Shown here piece by piece: positions 1 through 9,483 of a stretch of 64,000 nucleotides of DNA. The notes below the pieces were generated by a model. That model had not been told where the DNA came from. It did no database searches and was given only the letters and a program-made list of their open reading frames with translations. Origin of the DNA: Streptomyces capitiformicae (GTDB lineage: Bacteria; Actinomycetota; Actinomycetes; Streptomycetales; Streptomycetaceae); contig NZ_CP022161.1 of the NCBI RefSeq assembly GCF_002214185.1, forward strand, positions 2,665,767-2,729,766, read 5' to 3'. A program made the translations under genes and the position numbers. Position 1 is the first letter of the stretch. Each line of letters starts with the position of its first letter.

Positions 1-265
1 GGGCCCATCCGACGATGCTGTGCCGTCGGCGGACGGCGTCCGCGTCTCCGCCACGCCGCTCCTCCAGGAATGGCAGCACGTGGCGGAGCCCGTCGCCGAT
101 CCCCGCATAGCCCAGGACGAGCGGATGGCCGGGGAGCTCGGACACTACCTGGGGGAAACGTCTGGGCAGGTCCCCGTCCCACCAGCACCGCAGCCGCGTG
201 AGCCCGGGGTGCTCGCTGTTGGTCCAAGCGTACCGGGCACGGAGCATCACTCTGCCGCGGTGCAT
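1..265 (-). CDS. Hypothetical protein, 3' end beyond the window
   Basis: The frame opens with ATG at 265, preceded by a GGAGGG ribosome binding site five bases upstream, and runs off the left edge of the window, so only about 88 N-terminal residues are visible. A second in-frame ATG at 286 has no good ribosome binding site. The peptide is soluble-looking, with tryptophan and arginine clusters (MHRGRVMLRARYAWTNSEHP), and matches no family I can name. It follows panD by about 57 bases on the same strand, so it is probably the last visible gene of the LOG/PLP-enzyme/panD operon and may act in the same pathway. Its function is unknown. Confidence 0.6.
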   Translation of the reverse strand, partial: MHRGRVMLRARYAWTNSEHPGLTRLRCWWDGDLPRRFPQVVSELPGHPLVLGYAGIGDGLRHVLPFLEERRGGDADAVRRRHSIVGWA

Positions 266-322
266 GGTCCCTCCCTCTGTGGACATGCGCGGAGATGCAC
301 GGACATGCGAGGGCACGCGGGC

Positions 323-739
323 TCAGGACGCAGTGATGTCACTGCGCCGCAGTTCCGGAGCGCCGAAGGTATCTGCCGGGTCGCCGCCTGTGCCGATGAT
401 CCTGTTGTCTTCGTCCACGAAGACGACCTGTGGTTCCAGGTCCTTGCACTCGGCGTCTGCGACGGCGCCGTACGCGATGATGATGACGAGATCGCCCTCG
501 GCGATGAGCCGGGCAGCCGCCCCGTTCACCCCGATGACCCCGCTGCCGTACTCGCCCCGGATGACGTAGGTCTCCAGCCGGGCGCCGTTGTTGACGTCCA
601 CGACGTGCACCAGCTCGCCGGGCAGCAGCCCAGCGGCTTCCATCAGTTCCTCGTCGATGGTCAGCGATCCCACGTAGTGCAGGTCGCACTGAGTCACGGT
701 GGCCCGGTGGATCTTGGACTTGAGCATGGTTCGGAACAC
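323..739 (-). CDS. panD: Aspartate 1-decarboxylase (pyruvoyl-dependent)
   Basis: This 138-residue protein matches the normal length and pattern of PanD, which decarboxylates L-aspartate to beta-alanine in the cytoplasm. The self-processing site is intact: Gly24-Ser25 in [12 protein letters not shown], where cleavage turns Ser25 into the pyruvoyl cofactor. Other hallmarks are the N-terminal [12 protein letters not shown], the [10 protein letters not shown] stretch and the [11 protein letters not shown] motif. It lies 40 bases after the PLP-fold enzyme and in line with the LOG-type gene. Housekeeping panD normally lies with panC or panB, so this placement beside a SARP regulator suggests a dedicated beta-alanine supply for a secondary metabolite. 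That pathway role is inference; the enzyme assignment is firm. Confidence 0.95.
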   Translation of the reverse strand: MFRTMLKSKIHRATVTQCDLHYVGSLTIDEELMEAAGLLPGELVHVVDVNNGARLETYVIRGEYGSGVIGVNGAAARLIAEGDLVIIIAYGAVADAECKDLEPQVVFVDEDNRIIGTGGDPADTFGAPELRRSDITAS

Positions 740-778
740 GGCGTACTCCCAAGAGGTGCGCTGGACGGGCTTCGCGGA

Positions 779-2158
779 TCACGCCACTGCGGTGTGGAGG
801 ATCTTCAGGACCTCCTCCTCGTCGGCGGCGAAACGGATGCCGTCGGGTGCCGCGGGCGGCAGGGTGTCGTCGGAGTAGCTGCCGGAGGCGTGCACCACGA
901 CGTCCGTGCCCTTGGGGATCAGGCCCCGCTCGTCGCCGACGAGGAGACCGGTGAGGGCCATGACCAGCGACCATTCCCGCAGGTCCTCGGGCGAGGCGGG
1001 CAGGTCCGCCCCGATTGGCGCGGCGAGTTCCCGCACCTGGCTCCATCGCTCCAGGCACTCGCGCTGGGACACCACGACGCCGTCCCCACCGTGCTTCCGG
1101 ATGAGCGGGGCGATCTCGGCGCAAGTGACCGGGGCGCGGGTGTAGAAAGTTGGGTCGATCAAATCCGACGGGGAGTCGGTGACCGCCGGGAAGCGCGGAT
1201 CGGCCGCCTGCCGCCACAGGCCGTCCGTCACGTCATGGGTGTAGCGGGGCAGGGAGGCGCCGGACAGGCTCAGCACCATGTCGGGTGTGGACAGGTGCTG
1301 AACCAGGAAGAAGCCTGGGTGGGCAGGCGGCGCCTTGAGGTCGGCGGCGACACCTTCGGACAGCAGCCGGTGGCCGAGGCTGTACCCCAGCAATCCGTAC
1401 GCGCTGGAGACAGCATGTGCGTGCCAGCGAGGGACACCTGTGTCGTGCGGGGCGGTGAACTCCGCCTCGACACACGCGCGTACCACGTCGGCGATGCGGT
1501 AGTTGTCGAGGTCCAGCGTGTACCACACCCGCCAGGAGCCCTTCGCGGCCGGATCGGCGAGGTAGGCGTCCACGACATTGCGGGCCAGTTCCTTGACCTG
1601 GGCCGGCTGGTCCACCTGGGCGAGCACGGCGGGGTTGGCTGTTCGTAGTTCGGGGGTCGCTGCCAAAGGACAGTCCCGCAGCTTGCGTAGCGAGTCGGCC
1701 GGGGTGACGGTCATGACGCGCAACCGTTCGGGTCCCGCGATCCCGGTCTCGTACGCTCGAGCCACTGCGTCGCGCAGGGCGGTTCCCTTGTTGCCTGAGG
1801 TGGGGGTCACGATGATGACATTTTCCCCAGTCTCCCGGATGTGCTGCACGGCCCGCCCGACCATGCTGAGCGAGGCGAAGGTCTTGGTCGTACGGGTGCC
1901 TGGGTTGCGCATCAGGTTGAGGGCGGTCACCCGACGCCCGCCGATGGGCTCGAGCTCGTGCACGGAGACGTCAGAGGGGGCGTAGAACTCGCGCAGTGCG
2001 TCGTCCGGTTCCGGGACGCGGAACGGCAGCTCGGTGTCCCCCAGGCGAGAGCGGCGCGAGCCCAGGGTTTCCGCTGCCGTCCGGACGACCCGGTGGTAGC
2101 GGGTGAGCGTGGCGGGGACGACGGTCGGTGGCGGCTCTGTGGCGAGATGAAGCGGCAA
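779..2158 (-). CDS. Fold-type II PLP-dependent enzyme-like protein (threonine/cysteine synthase-like)
   Basis: The 459-residue product has the layout of a fold-type II PLP enzyme. TRTTKTFASLS around Lys92 resembles the PLP-lysine segment of threonine synthase. TPTSGNKGTALRDA (Ser121-Gly122-Asn123) resembles the Asn loop that holds the cofactor ring. A late GTDVVVHASGSYSD segment could be the phosphate or C-terminal glycine loop. Its sequence is otherwise far from primary-metabolism enzymes and it may belong to a family of unknown function. The start is TTG at 2158, with a GAGGA ribosome binding site seven bases upstream. It is flanked by a LOG-type gene (55-base gap) and panD (40-base gap), clearly one operon. 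The substrate is unknown; an amino acid or beta-alanine-linked substrate is a guess from context. Confidence 0.65.
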   Translation of the reverse strand: MPLHLATEPPPTVVPATLTRYHRVVRTAAETLGSRRSRLGDTELPFRVPEPDDALREFYAPSDVSVHELEPIGGRRVTALNLMRNPGTRTTKTFASLSMVGRAVQHIRETGENVIIVTPTSGNKGTALRDAVARAYETGIAGPERLRVMTVTPADSLRKLRDCPLAATPELRTANPAVLAQVDQPAQVKELARNVVDAYLADPAAKGSWRVWYTLDLDNYRIADVVRACVEAEFTAPHDTGVPRWHAHAVSSAYGLLGYSLGHRLLSEGVAADLKAPPAHPGFFLVQHLSTPDMVLSLSGASLPRYTHDVTDGLWRQAADPRFPAVTDSPSDLIDPTFYTRAPVTCAEIAPLIRKHGGDGVVVSQRECLERWSQVRELAAPIGADLPASPEDLREWSLVMALTGLLVGDERGLIPKGTDVVVHASGSYSDDTLPPAAPDGIRFAADEEEVLKILHTAVA

Positions 2159-2213
2159 GAGTCGTCCTCGTTTCTTGGGAGTGGCCTGCTGGTAGTCATA
2201 CGGAGGGCTGGGG

Positions 2214-2819
2214 TCACCGGGCTCTGACGCCGCCGGCCATCTTCTCCAGGGACTCGAAGGCGGTGACCGGATCGGCGGTGATCTCGAACGGGACGGACAG
2301 CGGGCCGCGGGTGAACCCGCGTTCCTGTACGGCCGTCACGGCACGCAACAGTGGGGTCCAGAACGCGTCCACATCGAGCAGGACCAAGGGCCGGGGGTGC
2401 TGACCGAGGTAGTTCAGGGAAACCACCTCGATGACCTCGTCCAGCGTGCCGTAGCCGCCCGGCAGCGCCAGGAAGGCGTCGGCCCGGGCGAATATCTCCC
2501 TCTTGCGCGTGAACATGTCCTCGGTGACGACCAGTTCCTGCTCGGGTGCCGCATCGTCACGCTCCAGTTCACGCAGGAACCGGGGGATGACCCCCGTGAT
2601 CGGGGCGCCGTGCCGCTCGGCCGCATGGGCCACCGCACCCATGACGCCGACGCCCCCGGCGCCGTACACCAGACGGTGGCCGCGTGTACCGAGCAGGGCG
2701 CCCACAGCCTCTGCGCACTGCGTCACACGGGGTGAGACTCCAGGCCGGGCACCGCAGAAGACGGCCACCGACAAGCTGGTCCCGTCCTCGGTCCTGACCT
2801 GCGACAGGTCGCCCGCCAT
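2214..2819 (-). CDS. LOG-family (TIGR00730) cytokinin riboside 5'-monophosphate phosphoribohydrolase-like
   Basis: The 201-residue Rossmann-fold protein carries the LOG signature: ALPGGYGTLDE near residue 120 and the upstream MFTRKREIFARAD segment, plus the N-terminal VFCGARPG and YGAGGVGVMG glycine loops. Characterised LOG enzymes hydrolyse the N-glycosidic bond of (modified) purine nucleotides, releasing base and ribose 5-phosphate. The ATG at 2819 has a GGAGG site six bases upstream. It is the first gene of a minus-strand operon with the PLP-fold enzyme and panD, and the SARP gene lies 423 bases further upstream. In metabolite clusters such enzymes usually act on a nucleotide precursor, so a nucleoside-type product is possible. 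The family is clear but the substrate is not. Confidence 0.88.
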   Translation of the reverse strand: MAGDLSQVRTEDGTSLSVAVFCGARPGVSPRVTQCAEAVGALLGTRGHRLVYGAGGVGVMGAVAHAAERHGAPITGVIPRFLRELERDDAAPEQELVVTEDMFTRKREIFARADAFLALPGGYGTLDEVIEVVSLNYLGQHPRPLVLLDVDAFWTPLLRAVTAVQERGFTRGPLSVPFEITADPVTAFESLEKMAGGVRAR

Positions 2820-3242
2820 TGATGGCCTCCAGCTACGGGAATGCGGCCGGACGGTTCCCCGCTGATCGGCGACGTCCGGGTGTCATAACACAACGAGGCA
2901 CCATGCTCGGCACGGTGCTATCCGTCGTCTATTGCAGGACGATCAGCGTCCTATCCGGTGGCCGCTCCCACTGCCCATGGGGCGCTGATAGCGCGCCGAT
3001 GGGCGGGTGAAGGATCACGTTCGTACGATGCGCCGCACACGAAGGCCCCTGCCGACCGCGGCTGGCAGGGGGTGACGACGTACCCGGAGGCATCGATGAA
3101 CAGGTTGTCGGTCAGGAAGACACGGATGTGCCTCGTTACGGCGGCTGCGGCCCTCGTCGGCCCTCCGGACGACACACCCTGGGGGCCAACGGCGAGCGGC
3201 GGGTGACCGCTCGGCTCGTCGGAGCGTACGGACCGGTCGGCG
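2820..3242. promoter_or_regulatory. Intergenic region upstream of the LOG-PLP-panD operon
   Basis: These 423 bases separate the end of the SARP gene from the start of the LOG operon, so they should hold that operon's promoter and possibly SARP binding repeats. I could not pick out clear heptameric direct repeats by eye. A short plus-strand frame at 3096-3206 has a GGAGG site and a signal-peptide-like start (MNRLSVRKTRMCLVTAAAAL) but stops after 36 codons. It may be the stub of a lost secreted-protein gene. Confidence 0.4.
3096..3206 (+). pseudogene. Possible stub of a secreted-protein gene
   Basis: The ATG at 3096 follows a GGAGG ribosome binding site by five bases. The first 22 residues (MNRLSVRKTRMCLVTAAAAL..) look like a signal peptide, with a basic N-region and a hydrophobic core. 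The frame then turns into low-quality sequence and stops at 3206. The natural reading is a gene that lost its body through deletion or frameshift. A chance frame cannot be excluded. Confidence 0.2.
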
Positions 3243-6191
3243 TCAGGAGCGGGGCGGAAGCAGTGACAGGGTCCTGTTCACCGACTCCTCGTCGCCGTAC
3301 TGCCGGAACACGGGCAGCGCCTGCCCCAGGAGGGCCACGGCACGCTGCTGGCGGTTCTGCTGCAGGTAGACCTCGGCGAGGCTCAGTCTGACCAGTGCCA
3401 TGTCGTGGCTGTTACCCGTGGCCTTGGCAAGCGCCAGGGCGCTCTGGAAACAGCGTTCCGCCTCCGCGAGGTTGCCCTGGGCCAGCTGGGCATTGCCGAG
3501 CCCACGCTGCACGTATCCCTCGCCGACGCGATCCGCTTGCTCGCGCACGATGGGCAGCGCCGTGAAGAACCGGCTCATCGCCTGCTCCGGCAGCCCCAGC
3601 CGCAAGTTGAGCTCGCCGAGCCGGAACAGCACCTGGGAACGCACCCGCTGGTTGCCCACCTCGTCGCAGATCCGCAGCGCATCGGTCAGCAGCCGTTGCG
3701 CGGTCGCACCGTTGCCCGACGACGATGCGTGGATCTGCGCCATGTTGCACCACGTGTGGGCTTGGCCGATGGGATCTCCCGCGGCGAGGAACAGCTCGGC
3801 AGCCTGGCCGTAGGCGTTCAGCGCTTCGTTGAAGGCGCCCTGGATGTGCAGGCACAGGGCGAGGTTGCGCAGAGTCAGTGCGGTTCCGCCGTTGTCCCGT
3901 AACCCCTCGAATATCGGCAGCGCCTTCTCCAGTTGGGGCTTGGCACGGTCGATGCGCCGCTGCGAGATGTACAGCGAGCCCAGCGAGCAGCGCAGGGCGG
4001 CCTCGCCCCGGACGTTACCGGTGCGCATCACCAGTTCCAGCGCCGTCTCATGACTCTCCCGCCAGTCGTCGCGGTAGAAGCGGGCCTCGAAGAGGGTGAC
4101 CAGGTTGATGGCGAGTTCCCAGCAGAGCTCGTCGAAGCCGTGCGCGGCCGCGTGTCCGACGGCGGCCAGCAGCGCTGAGCGCTCGACGTCTAACCAGTGG
4201 AGTGGGTCCGCAAGCACATGGCGGACCAGGGCCGCAGGGGGCTCCCAGCGTGGCGACTCTCCGCGCACGAGCGTGAAGTTTCCCCCGTAGAGCCGCCCGT
4301 GGGCCTGCTCGACGAGGGAGAGCCAGGCCCCCACAACACGGCGGACGACCTCCCGGCGGCGCTCGGGCGCGAACCTGTTGGCGGTTTCGCGCAGAAAGAG
4401 ACGGGTGAGGTTGTGGAAGCGGTAGTGGGGGTCGTTGGACGGCTCGACGCCTACGGGCAGGAGCAGCTGGCACGCGGCGGCTTCGTCCATCAGGTCGAGC
4501 GCCTCACGCGGGCCGACGCCGATGACCACCCCGGCCATCCAGCCGGGTATGGCCTCCATGTCGAAGAGGCTGAGCAGGCTGAGGAGGTTACGCAGCCGCT
4601 GCGGCAGACCGTGGTAGACCGAGGCGATGCTGCTGCGTACGGACTGGCTGCCGTGGACGAGTTCGTCCAGGCTCCGCCGGTCGTCGTGGACGCGTTGTGC
4701 CATGGAGGAGATGGTCCGGTTCGGCGCCGTGACCAGGCGTGCTCCGATAATGCTCAGGGCGAGCGGCAGCCCCTCGACGGTGCGCACGAGGGAAGTCGCG
4801 GCGGCCGGTTCGGCGCCGACCCGATTGTCCCCGACGATCCGCTGCAGCAGCTCGACGGCGTCCTGGACTGCGAGCACGTCCAGCCTGACCTTCTGCAGCG
4901 AAGGGACACCGGTCTGCGGCGTACGGCTGGTCACGATGACCGCGCAGTCCCATCCTCCAGGCAACAGCGGCTGGATCTGGTCCTCGCCGGCGGCGTCGTC
5001 GAGGACGAGCAGCATCCGGCGCCCAGCGACACAGCTGCGGAACATCGCGGCGCGCTCGTCCATCTCGTCCGGAATGCTGGGTGGCGGTACGCCCAGCACT
5101 CGCAGGAAGTGGTCCAGCACCCGGGCCGGTGAAACCGGGGCGGGCTGGCTGCCGTGCAGGTCGTAGTAGATCTGTCCGTCAGGGAAGTGTTCCTGCATCA
5201 GCTCGTACGCGACGTGGATGGCCAGGGAGGTCTTGCCGACGCCGCCTTGGCCAAACAGGTTGACGGCGCGGGTCGCCTGGTTCCCGGGTGGGGCGATGCC
5301 GGTCAGCGCTGCGCAGAGCTGCCGGACCTGCTCATCACGGCCAGTGAAGTACGGGGGCTGCGGCGGCAACTGGCGCGGGATGATCTGCTTGGCTGGGGTG
5401 ATGCTGGTCCCGGGTGCCAGATTCGGCGCGTCGTTGAGGATTTCCTTCTCCAGGCGGCGTAATTCCTCGGAGGGTTCGAGGCCGAGTTCCCGGACCATCT
5501 GCTCGCGCCCCTCGCGGTACACCTGGAGGGCGTCGGTACGCTGGCCCACCCGGTGTAGGGCGAGCATGAGCTGGCCGCGCAGCTTCTCGCGCAGAGGATT
5601 CTCAGATACATGGGTCACAAGCTCCGGCAGCAGGGTTCGTTCCCGACCTTGGAGCAATTCCAGGTCGAAGCACTCCTCCAAGATCGTGAGGCGTTCCTCA
5701 TTGAGCCGAACTGCCTTTCTATGGAAGGCGTCGCTGTCGAGTCCGCTGAGGGCCGGTCCGCGCCAAAGGGAGAGCGCGGCGCGGTAGTTCTGTACGGACT
5801 GAGCGATGTCACCGGAATCGCAGGAGGCCCGAGCAGCGGCTACCAGCCTGGCGAACTCGTCGATGTCCCGCAGTCCCGGATCAAGCATGAGAGAGTAGCC
5901 GAAGTGATGCGTCTTCAGGGCGTCTCGCATTCCCACATCGGCCAGCGCCCTACGCACTGCGGAAACACAGATCTGTATCTGGCTTCGCACGGTGGCGGGA
6001 GGATTCTCCTGCCATATCACATCGATGATGTCCTCGACGGTAACGATTTCCCTGGCCCGGCAGGTCAGGGCAGCCAGCAATAGCATATGTCGACGGGCAT
6101 TGAGGCGGACTGCCGCTTTTCCGCGTGCTACTTCGAAGCGTCCAAGGAGCCGGAACTGTGTTTGTTCGCTATCTCCCCATTGTGGGTTCAC
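3243..6191 (-). CDS. AfsR/SARP-type transcriptional regulator with NB-ARC and TPR domains
   Basis: The 982-residue protein has the full AfsR architecture. An OmpR-type winged helix covers about residues 1-95 (FRLLGRFEVARG, ending in HHFGYSLML). A bacterial transcriptional activator domain covers about 100-250 (DIDEFARLVAAAR, LEPSEELRRLEKEIL). An NB-ARC ATPase follows with P-loop GQGGVGKTS near 315 and Walker B LLVLDDA near 395. C-terminal tetratricopeptide repeats occupy about 700-970. The GTG start at 6191 is preceded by GGAGG. SARPs activate antibiotic gene clusters by binding direct repeats near the -35 box, and in AfsR ATP hydrolysis and phosphorylation tune this. It lies upstream of and in line with the LOG/PLP/panD operon, its likely target. 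The family is firm; the target is inference. Confidence 0.95.
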   Translation of the reverse strand: MNPQWGDSEQTQFRLLGRFEVARGKAAVRLNARRHMLLLAALTCRAREIVTVEDIIDVIWQENPPATVRSQIQICVSAVRRALADVGMRDALKTHHFGYSLMLDPGLRDIDEFARLVAAARASCDSGDIAQSVQNYRAALSLWRGPALSGLDSDAFHRKAVRLNEERLTILEECFDLELLQGRERTLLPELVTHVSENPLREKLRGQLMLALHRVGQRTDALQVYREGREQMVRELGLEPSEELRRLEKEILNDAPNLAPGTSITPAKQIIPRQLPPQPPYFTGRDEQVRQLCAALTGIAPPGNQATRAVNLFGQGGVGKTSLAIHVAYELMQEHFPDGQIYYDLHGSQPAPVSPARVLDHFLRVLGVPPPSIPDEMDERAAMFRSCVAGRRMLLVLDDAAGEDQIQPLLPGGWDCAVIVTSRTPQTGVPSLQKVRLDVLAVQDAVELLQRIVGDNRVGAEPAAATSLVRTVEGLPLALSIIGARLVTAPNRTISSMAQRVHDDRRSLDELVHGSQSVRSSIASVYHGLPQRLRNLLSLLSLFDMEAIPGWMAGVVIGVGPREALDLMDEAAACQLLLPVGVEPSNDPHYRFHNLTRLFLRETANRFAPERRREVVRRVVGAWLSLVEQAHGRLYGGNFTLVRGESPRWEPPAALVRHVLADPLHWLDVERSALLAAVGHAAAHGFDELCWELAINLVTLFEARFYRDDWRESHETALELVMRTGNVRGEAALRCSLGSLYISQRRIDRAKPQLEKALPIFEGLRDNGGTALTLRNLALCLHIQGAFNEALNAYGQAAELFLAAGDPIGQAHTWCNMAQIHASSSGNGATAQRLLTDALRICDEVGNQRVRSQVLFRLGELNLRLGLPEQAMSRFFTALPIVREQADRVGEGYVQRGLGNAQLAQGNLAEAERCFQSALALAKATGNSHDMALVRLSLAEVYLQQNRQQRAVALLGQALPVFRQYGDEESVNRTLSLLPPRS

Positions 6192-7397
6192 AGCGCCTCC
6201 GCTGGTAGCGTTCCATTTGCTGTCCCAAAGAAAAGAGCGGGGTCTCTGCCGTAGGGATCTCTTTGTTGCCTCGGAGCTGAAAACGTCTCGGCAAGTCCCA
6301 GCCTGAAAGGACCCCAGAAGTATCTATGCGCATAGACGCCCCTCTCTCTGGCCATCCGCTTGGCAAGCAGTGATGCCCCGGAGTGAGAGGGCTTAGTTAG
6401 CTAATGTTCTTGCGTGACGCGCCCCGTACACAGCCCCGTGGGTGCCTCCACGGAGTCCGCGCCCAGCCGACCCCGCTCAGGTACTTCACGCACCTTGTGG
6501 CGGCATGCGATTACAGGGCCAGGTTCAGGACTGCGGGTTCTCGGTCTTTGATCGTTCACGCCACCCAACGGGACGCCACGGGCTATGAGGCAGGAACTCG
6601 CCGTCCCGTACGAGACGCATCACGTCGGACCGCAACATCGGCAACGACGTCAGTAGATGATCCAGGTCGGCTGCGAGTGCCAGGTCACTGACCGGCACAC
6701 CCCTAAAGGCAACGTATGCCCGTTTTCGCCAGACAGTCATCAATTCCCGCTCGCTATTGGAGCAGTACCGAGGTATCTCCGTACTGGTGGGCAAAGCCCG
6801 CGCCTGAGTGCCGAGAGCGTCAGCGCACAGCGAGAGTGCCACCAAGGTACGTCCTTCCTGTCGGTGCGGTGTCGACGGGCACCGTTGAGTGGTAGATACA
6901 GGTCGAACACGTGCGGGTGGTGCAACTGAGCTTCCAGAGCGACGATGGAACCGCGCGACGATAAACGATCGATAAACGAAGGGGCCATGAGCGTTTTCGG
7001 CCTCCCCCGACTCCCCCTCTGAACAACACCAGGGCGCCAAGGCGGTGGGGTCGCTGGGTGCACAGCTCCGTCATCGCCCTCAGGGCGGTTCGGGGGGCCT
7101 GGCACCTGCCGGCGAGGCCGTTCATGATCGCGAGTGTGGTGCCCCTCCGTAGCTCGGGTGGTGTCGGGTCGGCGCCCGCACCCGACGTCCATCCACAGGG
7201 TCCTGTCCCCGTCGCATGGATGGGCCAACTGCTATCTGGCTGGGAAGTCCAAACGCTACCAACGCAGTCGCCCCGCGTAACCTGCCTGACCTGCGAGGAC
7301 ACCACGCGTTCCCAAATCCGAGGAGGGACGTTCCCGGGCCTCACTGAGACAGGCCCCTGGCCTGCAGGTTCCCAATTTTCCGCAAGGCCCGGGGGCG
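6192..7397. other. Degenerate 1.2-kb region between the SARP gene and the IS scar
   Basis: No convincing intact gene is present. The first 100-200 bases upstream of 6191 should carry the SARP promoter and are noticeably richer in A and T. A minus-strand frame at 6525-7040 (171 codons) contains a protein-like stretch (MTVWRKRAYVAFRGVPVSDL and the next 40 residues), but its N-terminal half has poor codon bias. I read it as a decayed gene. The region ends where IS701-type transposase homology begins, so it probably marks old insertion and deletion events. Confidence 0.4.
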
Positions 7398-8092
7398 CTG
7401 GTCGTGGACGAGACCGGGTTCGCCAAGAAGGACCGCGCCTCGGCCGGGGTGGCCCGCCAGTTCCCCGGCACCCTCGGTGGCGTCTTCCCCTGCCAGATCG
7501 GCGTGATGGCGGCCTGGGCCACCGGCGCCGGGCAGGCGCTGATCGACCGTGAGCTGTACCTGCCCCGCGAGTGGACCGACGACCGACAGCGGTGCCGTGC
7601 TGCCCATGTCCCCCACGAGGTGGGCTTCGCCGTCAAGCCTCGTCTGGCGGAGCGGATGATCGAGCGGGCGCTGCCGGACCTGCCCGAAGGCCGTATCTGG
7701 GTGGCCGCGGACGAGGTCTACGGCCGCGACGCCGCCTTCCGCGCCTTGCTGGAGCAGCCGCGGCTGGCGTACGCGGTCACCGTGCAGGCCAACCAGACCG
7801 TGCTGCCACGCCCGGGCTGGCGGCACGCCGCCCGGCTGGTGGAGCGCTGCGCGGCCGAGGAGGACTGGCTCGCCCTCCCGGCCGACCCTTCCCAGCTGGG
7901 CAGCCGGACCTGGCAGTGGTGGGTGCGGCGCATCCCCGACCCCGACACCGAGATCGGCGAGGGGGCCTGGGCACGATGGTTCATCGCCCGGCGCCGCCCT
8001 GAGGCACCCCGGCGACCGCGACTACTACCTGGCCTGGGGACCGCAGGACACACCCGTCGAGGACCTCGTGCTGGTGCCCGGCGCCCGCTAGT
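7398..8092 (+). pseudogene. IS701-type DDE transposase remnant
   Basis: The reading frame from LVVDETGFAKKDRASAGVAR, which holds a catalytic Asp, through GRIWVAADEVYGRD and FIARR matches the core of IS701-family transposases of about 400 residues. The N-terminal part is absent. Near position 8000 the frame is lost: the expected C-terminal continuation DYYLAWGPQDTPVEDLV is encoded in another frame up to a stop at 8090-8092. No inverted repeat was found at the left side. The element is dead, truncated at 5' and frameshifted at 3', and abuts an IS630-type element on its right. Confidence 0.85.
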
Positions 8093-8136
8093 GTGCTGCG
8101 CCAGAAATCCTGAGGGTTAGTTACTACCCTGTTGTC

Positions 8137-9417
8137 ATGTCGCATCCCGGGCCCTCTGCTGTGGCGATCACGTTGTCCGAGGCCGAGCGCGCCGAGTTGG
8201 TGCGCCGGACGGAAATGCCGCACCGGCGCTCGGCCGAGAAGGCCCGCATCATCCTGGCGTGTGCTGACGGTATGTCAAACACGGGTGTCGCACGGCTCGT
8301 CGGTGTCCAGGCCAAGACGGTCGGCAAGTGGCGTCGGGCTTTCGCCGCGGAACGGATGGCCGGGCTTGAGGACGCCGGCTGGACCGGTCGGCCGAAGGCC
8401 GACCTGATCCTCGACGACGCTGAGCGCAGACAGCTGCAGCAGTGGGCGCGGCAGGCCATGACCGCCCAGTTCCTCGCATTGCGCGCCAAGATCGTGCTGC
8501 GCTGCGCGGAGGGCGGGACGAACCAGCAGGCCGCGGCCGACCTCGGCATCGACAGGTCGACCGTGGACCGCTGGCGGGCCCGGTTCATCGCAAAACGCCT
8601 CGACGGTCTGCAGGACGAGCCGCGCTCGGGCCGGCCGCCTTCGATCCTCCTCGACCAGGTCGAGGAGGTCGTCGTGGCCACCCTGGAGTCGGTCCCGGGC
8701 CAGGACACGCACTGGTCACGGGCCTCGATGGCTCAGCGCACCGGCCTGTCGAAGTCGACGATCGGGCGAATCTGGAAGCGGTTCGACCTCAAGCCCCACC
8801 TGCAGGACTCCTTCAAACTGTCCACCGATCCGCAGTTCGTCGCCAAGGTCGTCGACGTCGTCGGCCTGTACCACCACCCGCCCGAGAAAGCGGTCGTGCT
8901 CTGCGTGGACGAGAAGTCCCAGATCCAGGCGCTGGACCGGTCCCAGCCAGTGCTGCCGATGATGCCGGGCATGCCCGAACGGCGCACCCACGACTACCTC
9001 CGGCACGGCATCACCAGCCTGTTCGCCGCCTTCAACATCGCCGACGGCACCGTCATATCGGCACTGCACCGCCGCCACCGGGCGATCGAGTTCAAAAAGT
9101 TCCTGATCAGGATCGACAAGGCGGTGCCCGCCGGACTCGACGTGCACCTCGTCTGCGACAACTACGCCACCCACAACACCGCCGAGATCAGGACGTGGCT
9201 CGGCAAACACCCCCGCTTCCACGTCCATTTCACTCCCACCGGCTCCTCTTGGATGAACCAGGTGGAGCGGTGGTTCGGCCTGCTGACCGACAAGCTCATC
9301 CGCCGCGGTGTCCACACCTCCGTGAAGGCACTGGAGGACGACATCACCGCGTGGATCGACGCCTGGAACGAGAACCCGCGGCCCTTCACCTGGACCAAGA
9401 TGTCGACGGTCACGTAA
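8137..9417 (+). CDS. IS630-family transposase, C-terminally truncated
   Basis: The 426-codon frame encodes two consecutive helix-turn-helix arms (about residues 30-100 and 105-185). A DDE core follows: Asp in [11 protein letters not shown], Asp in [11 protein letters not shown], and Glu in [14 protein letters not shown]630 proteins normally end about 25 residues after [11 protein letters not shown]. Here the frame runs into foreign sequence (MSTVT, stop) exactly where an IS21-type terminus begins at 9401, so the C-terminus is missing. All three catalytic residues remain. The tandem duplication of the DNA-binding arm makes it longer than usual for the family. The left end probably lies near 8093, just after the IS701 remnant. 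Confidence 0.9.
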   Translation: MSHPGPSAVAITLSEAERAELVRRTEMPHRRSAEKARIILACADGMSNTGVARLVGVQAKTVGKWRRAFAAERMAGLEDAGWTGRPKADLILDDAERRQLQQWARQAMTAQFLALRAKIVLRCAEGGTNQQAAADLGIDRSTVDRWRARFIAKRLDGLQDEPRSGRPPSILLDQVEEVVVATLESVPGQDTHWSRASMAQRTGLSKSTIGRIWKRFDLKPHLQDSFKLSTDPQFVAKVVDVVGLYHHPPEKAVVLCVDEKSQIQALDRSQPVLPMMPGMPERRTHDYLRHGITSLFAAFNIADGTVISALHRRHRAIEFKKFLIRIDKAVPAGLDVHLVCDNYATHNTAEIRTWLGKHPRFHVHFTPTGSSWMNQVERWFGLLTDKLIRRGVHTSVKALEDDITAWIDAWNENPRPFTWTKMSTVT

Positions 9418-9452
9418 TTCCCCAGGTCTGCGGTCACGTAATTCCCCAGGTC
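9401..9452. repeat. IS21-type element left terminus with two internal repeats
   Basis: The terminus begins TGT at 9401. A 22-bp sequence with the core GTCACGTAATTCCCCAGG occurs twice, at 9407-9428 and 9431-9452. Multiple terminal repeats of this kind are typical of IS21-family ends, where IstA binds. The matching right terminus, in inverted orientation, was not seen beyond istB, which fits a truncated element. Confidence 0.75.
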
Positions 9453-9483
9453 GTCGCCCCAGTGCGGGTTTAGGTTGGCGAGC

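Noticed and set aside
20..1648. Plus-strand open frame of 542 codons
   Set aside because: It lies antisense to panD and the PLP-fold gene, has no domain and exists because of GC-biased third positions on the other strand.
9420..9480. Telomere-like or attL-type site from the repeated GTCACGTAATTCCCCAGG
   Set aside because: The repeats sit at the terminus of an IS21-type element with istB, which explains them fully.
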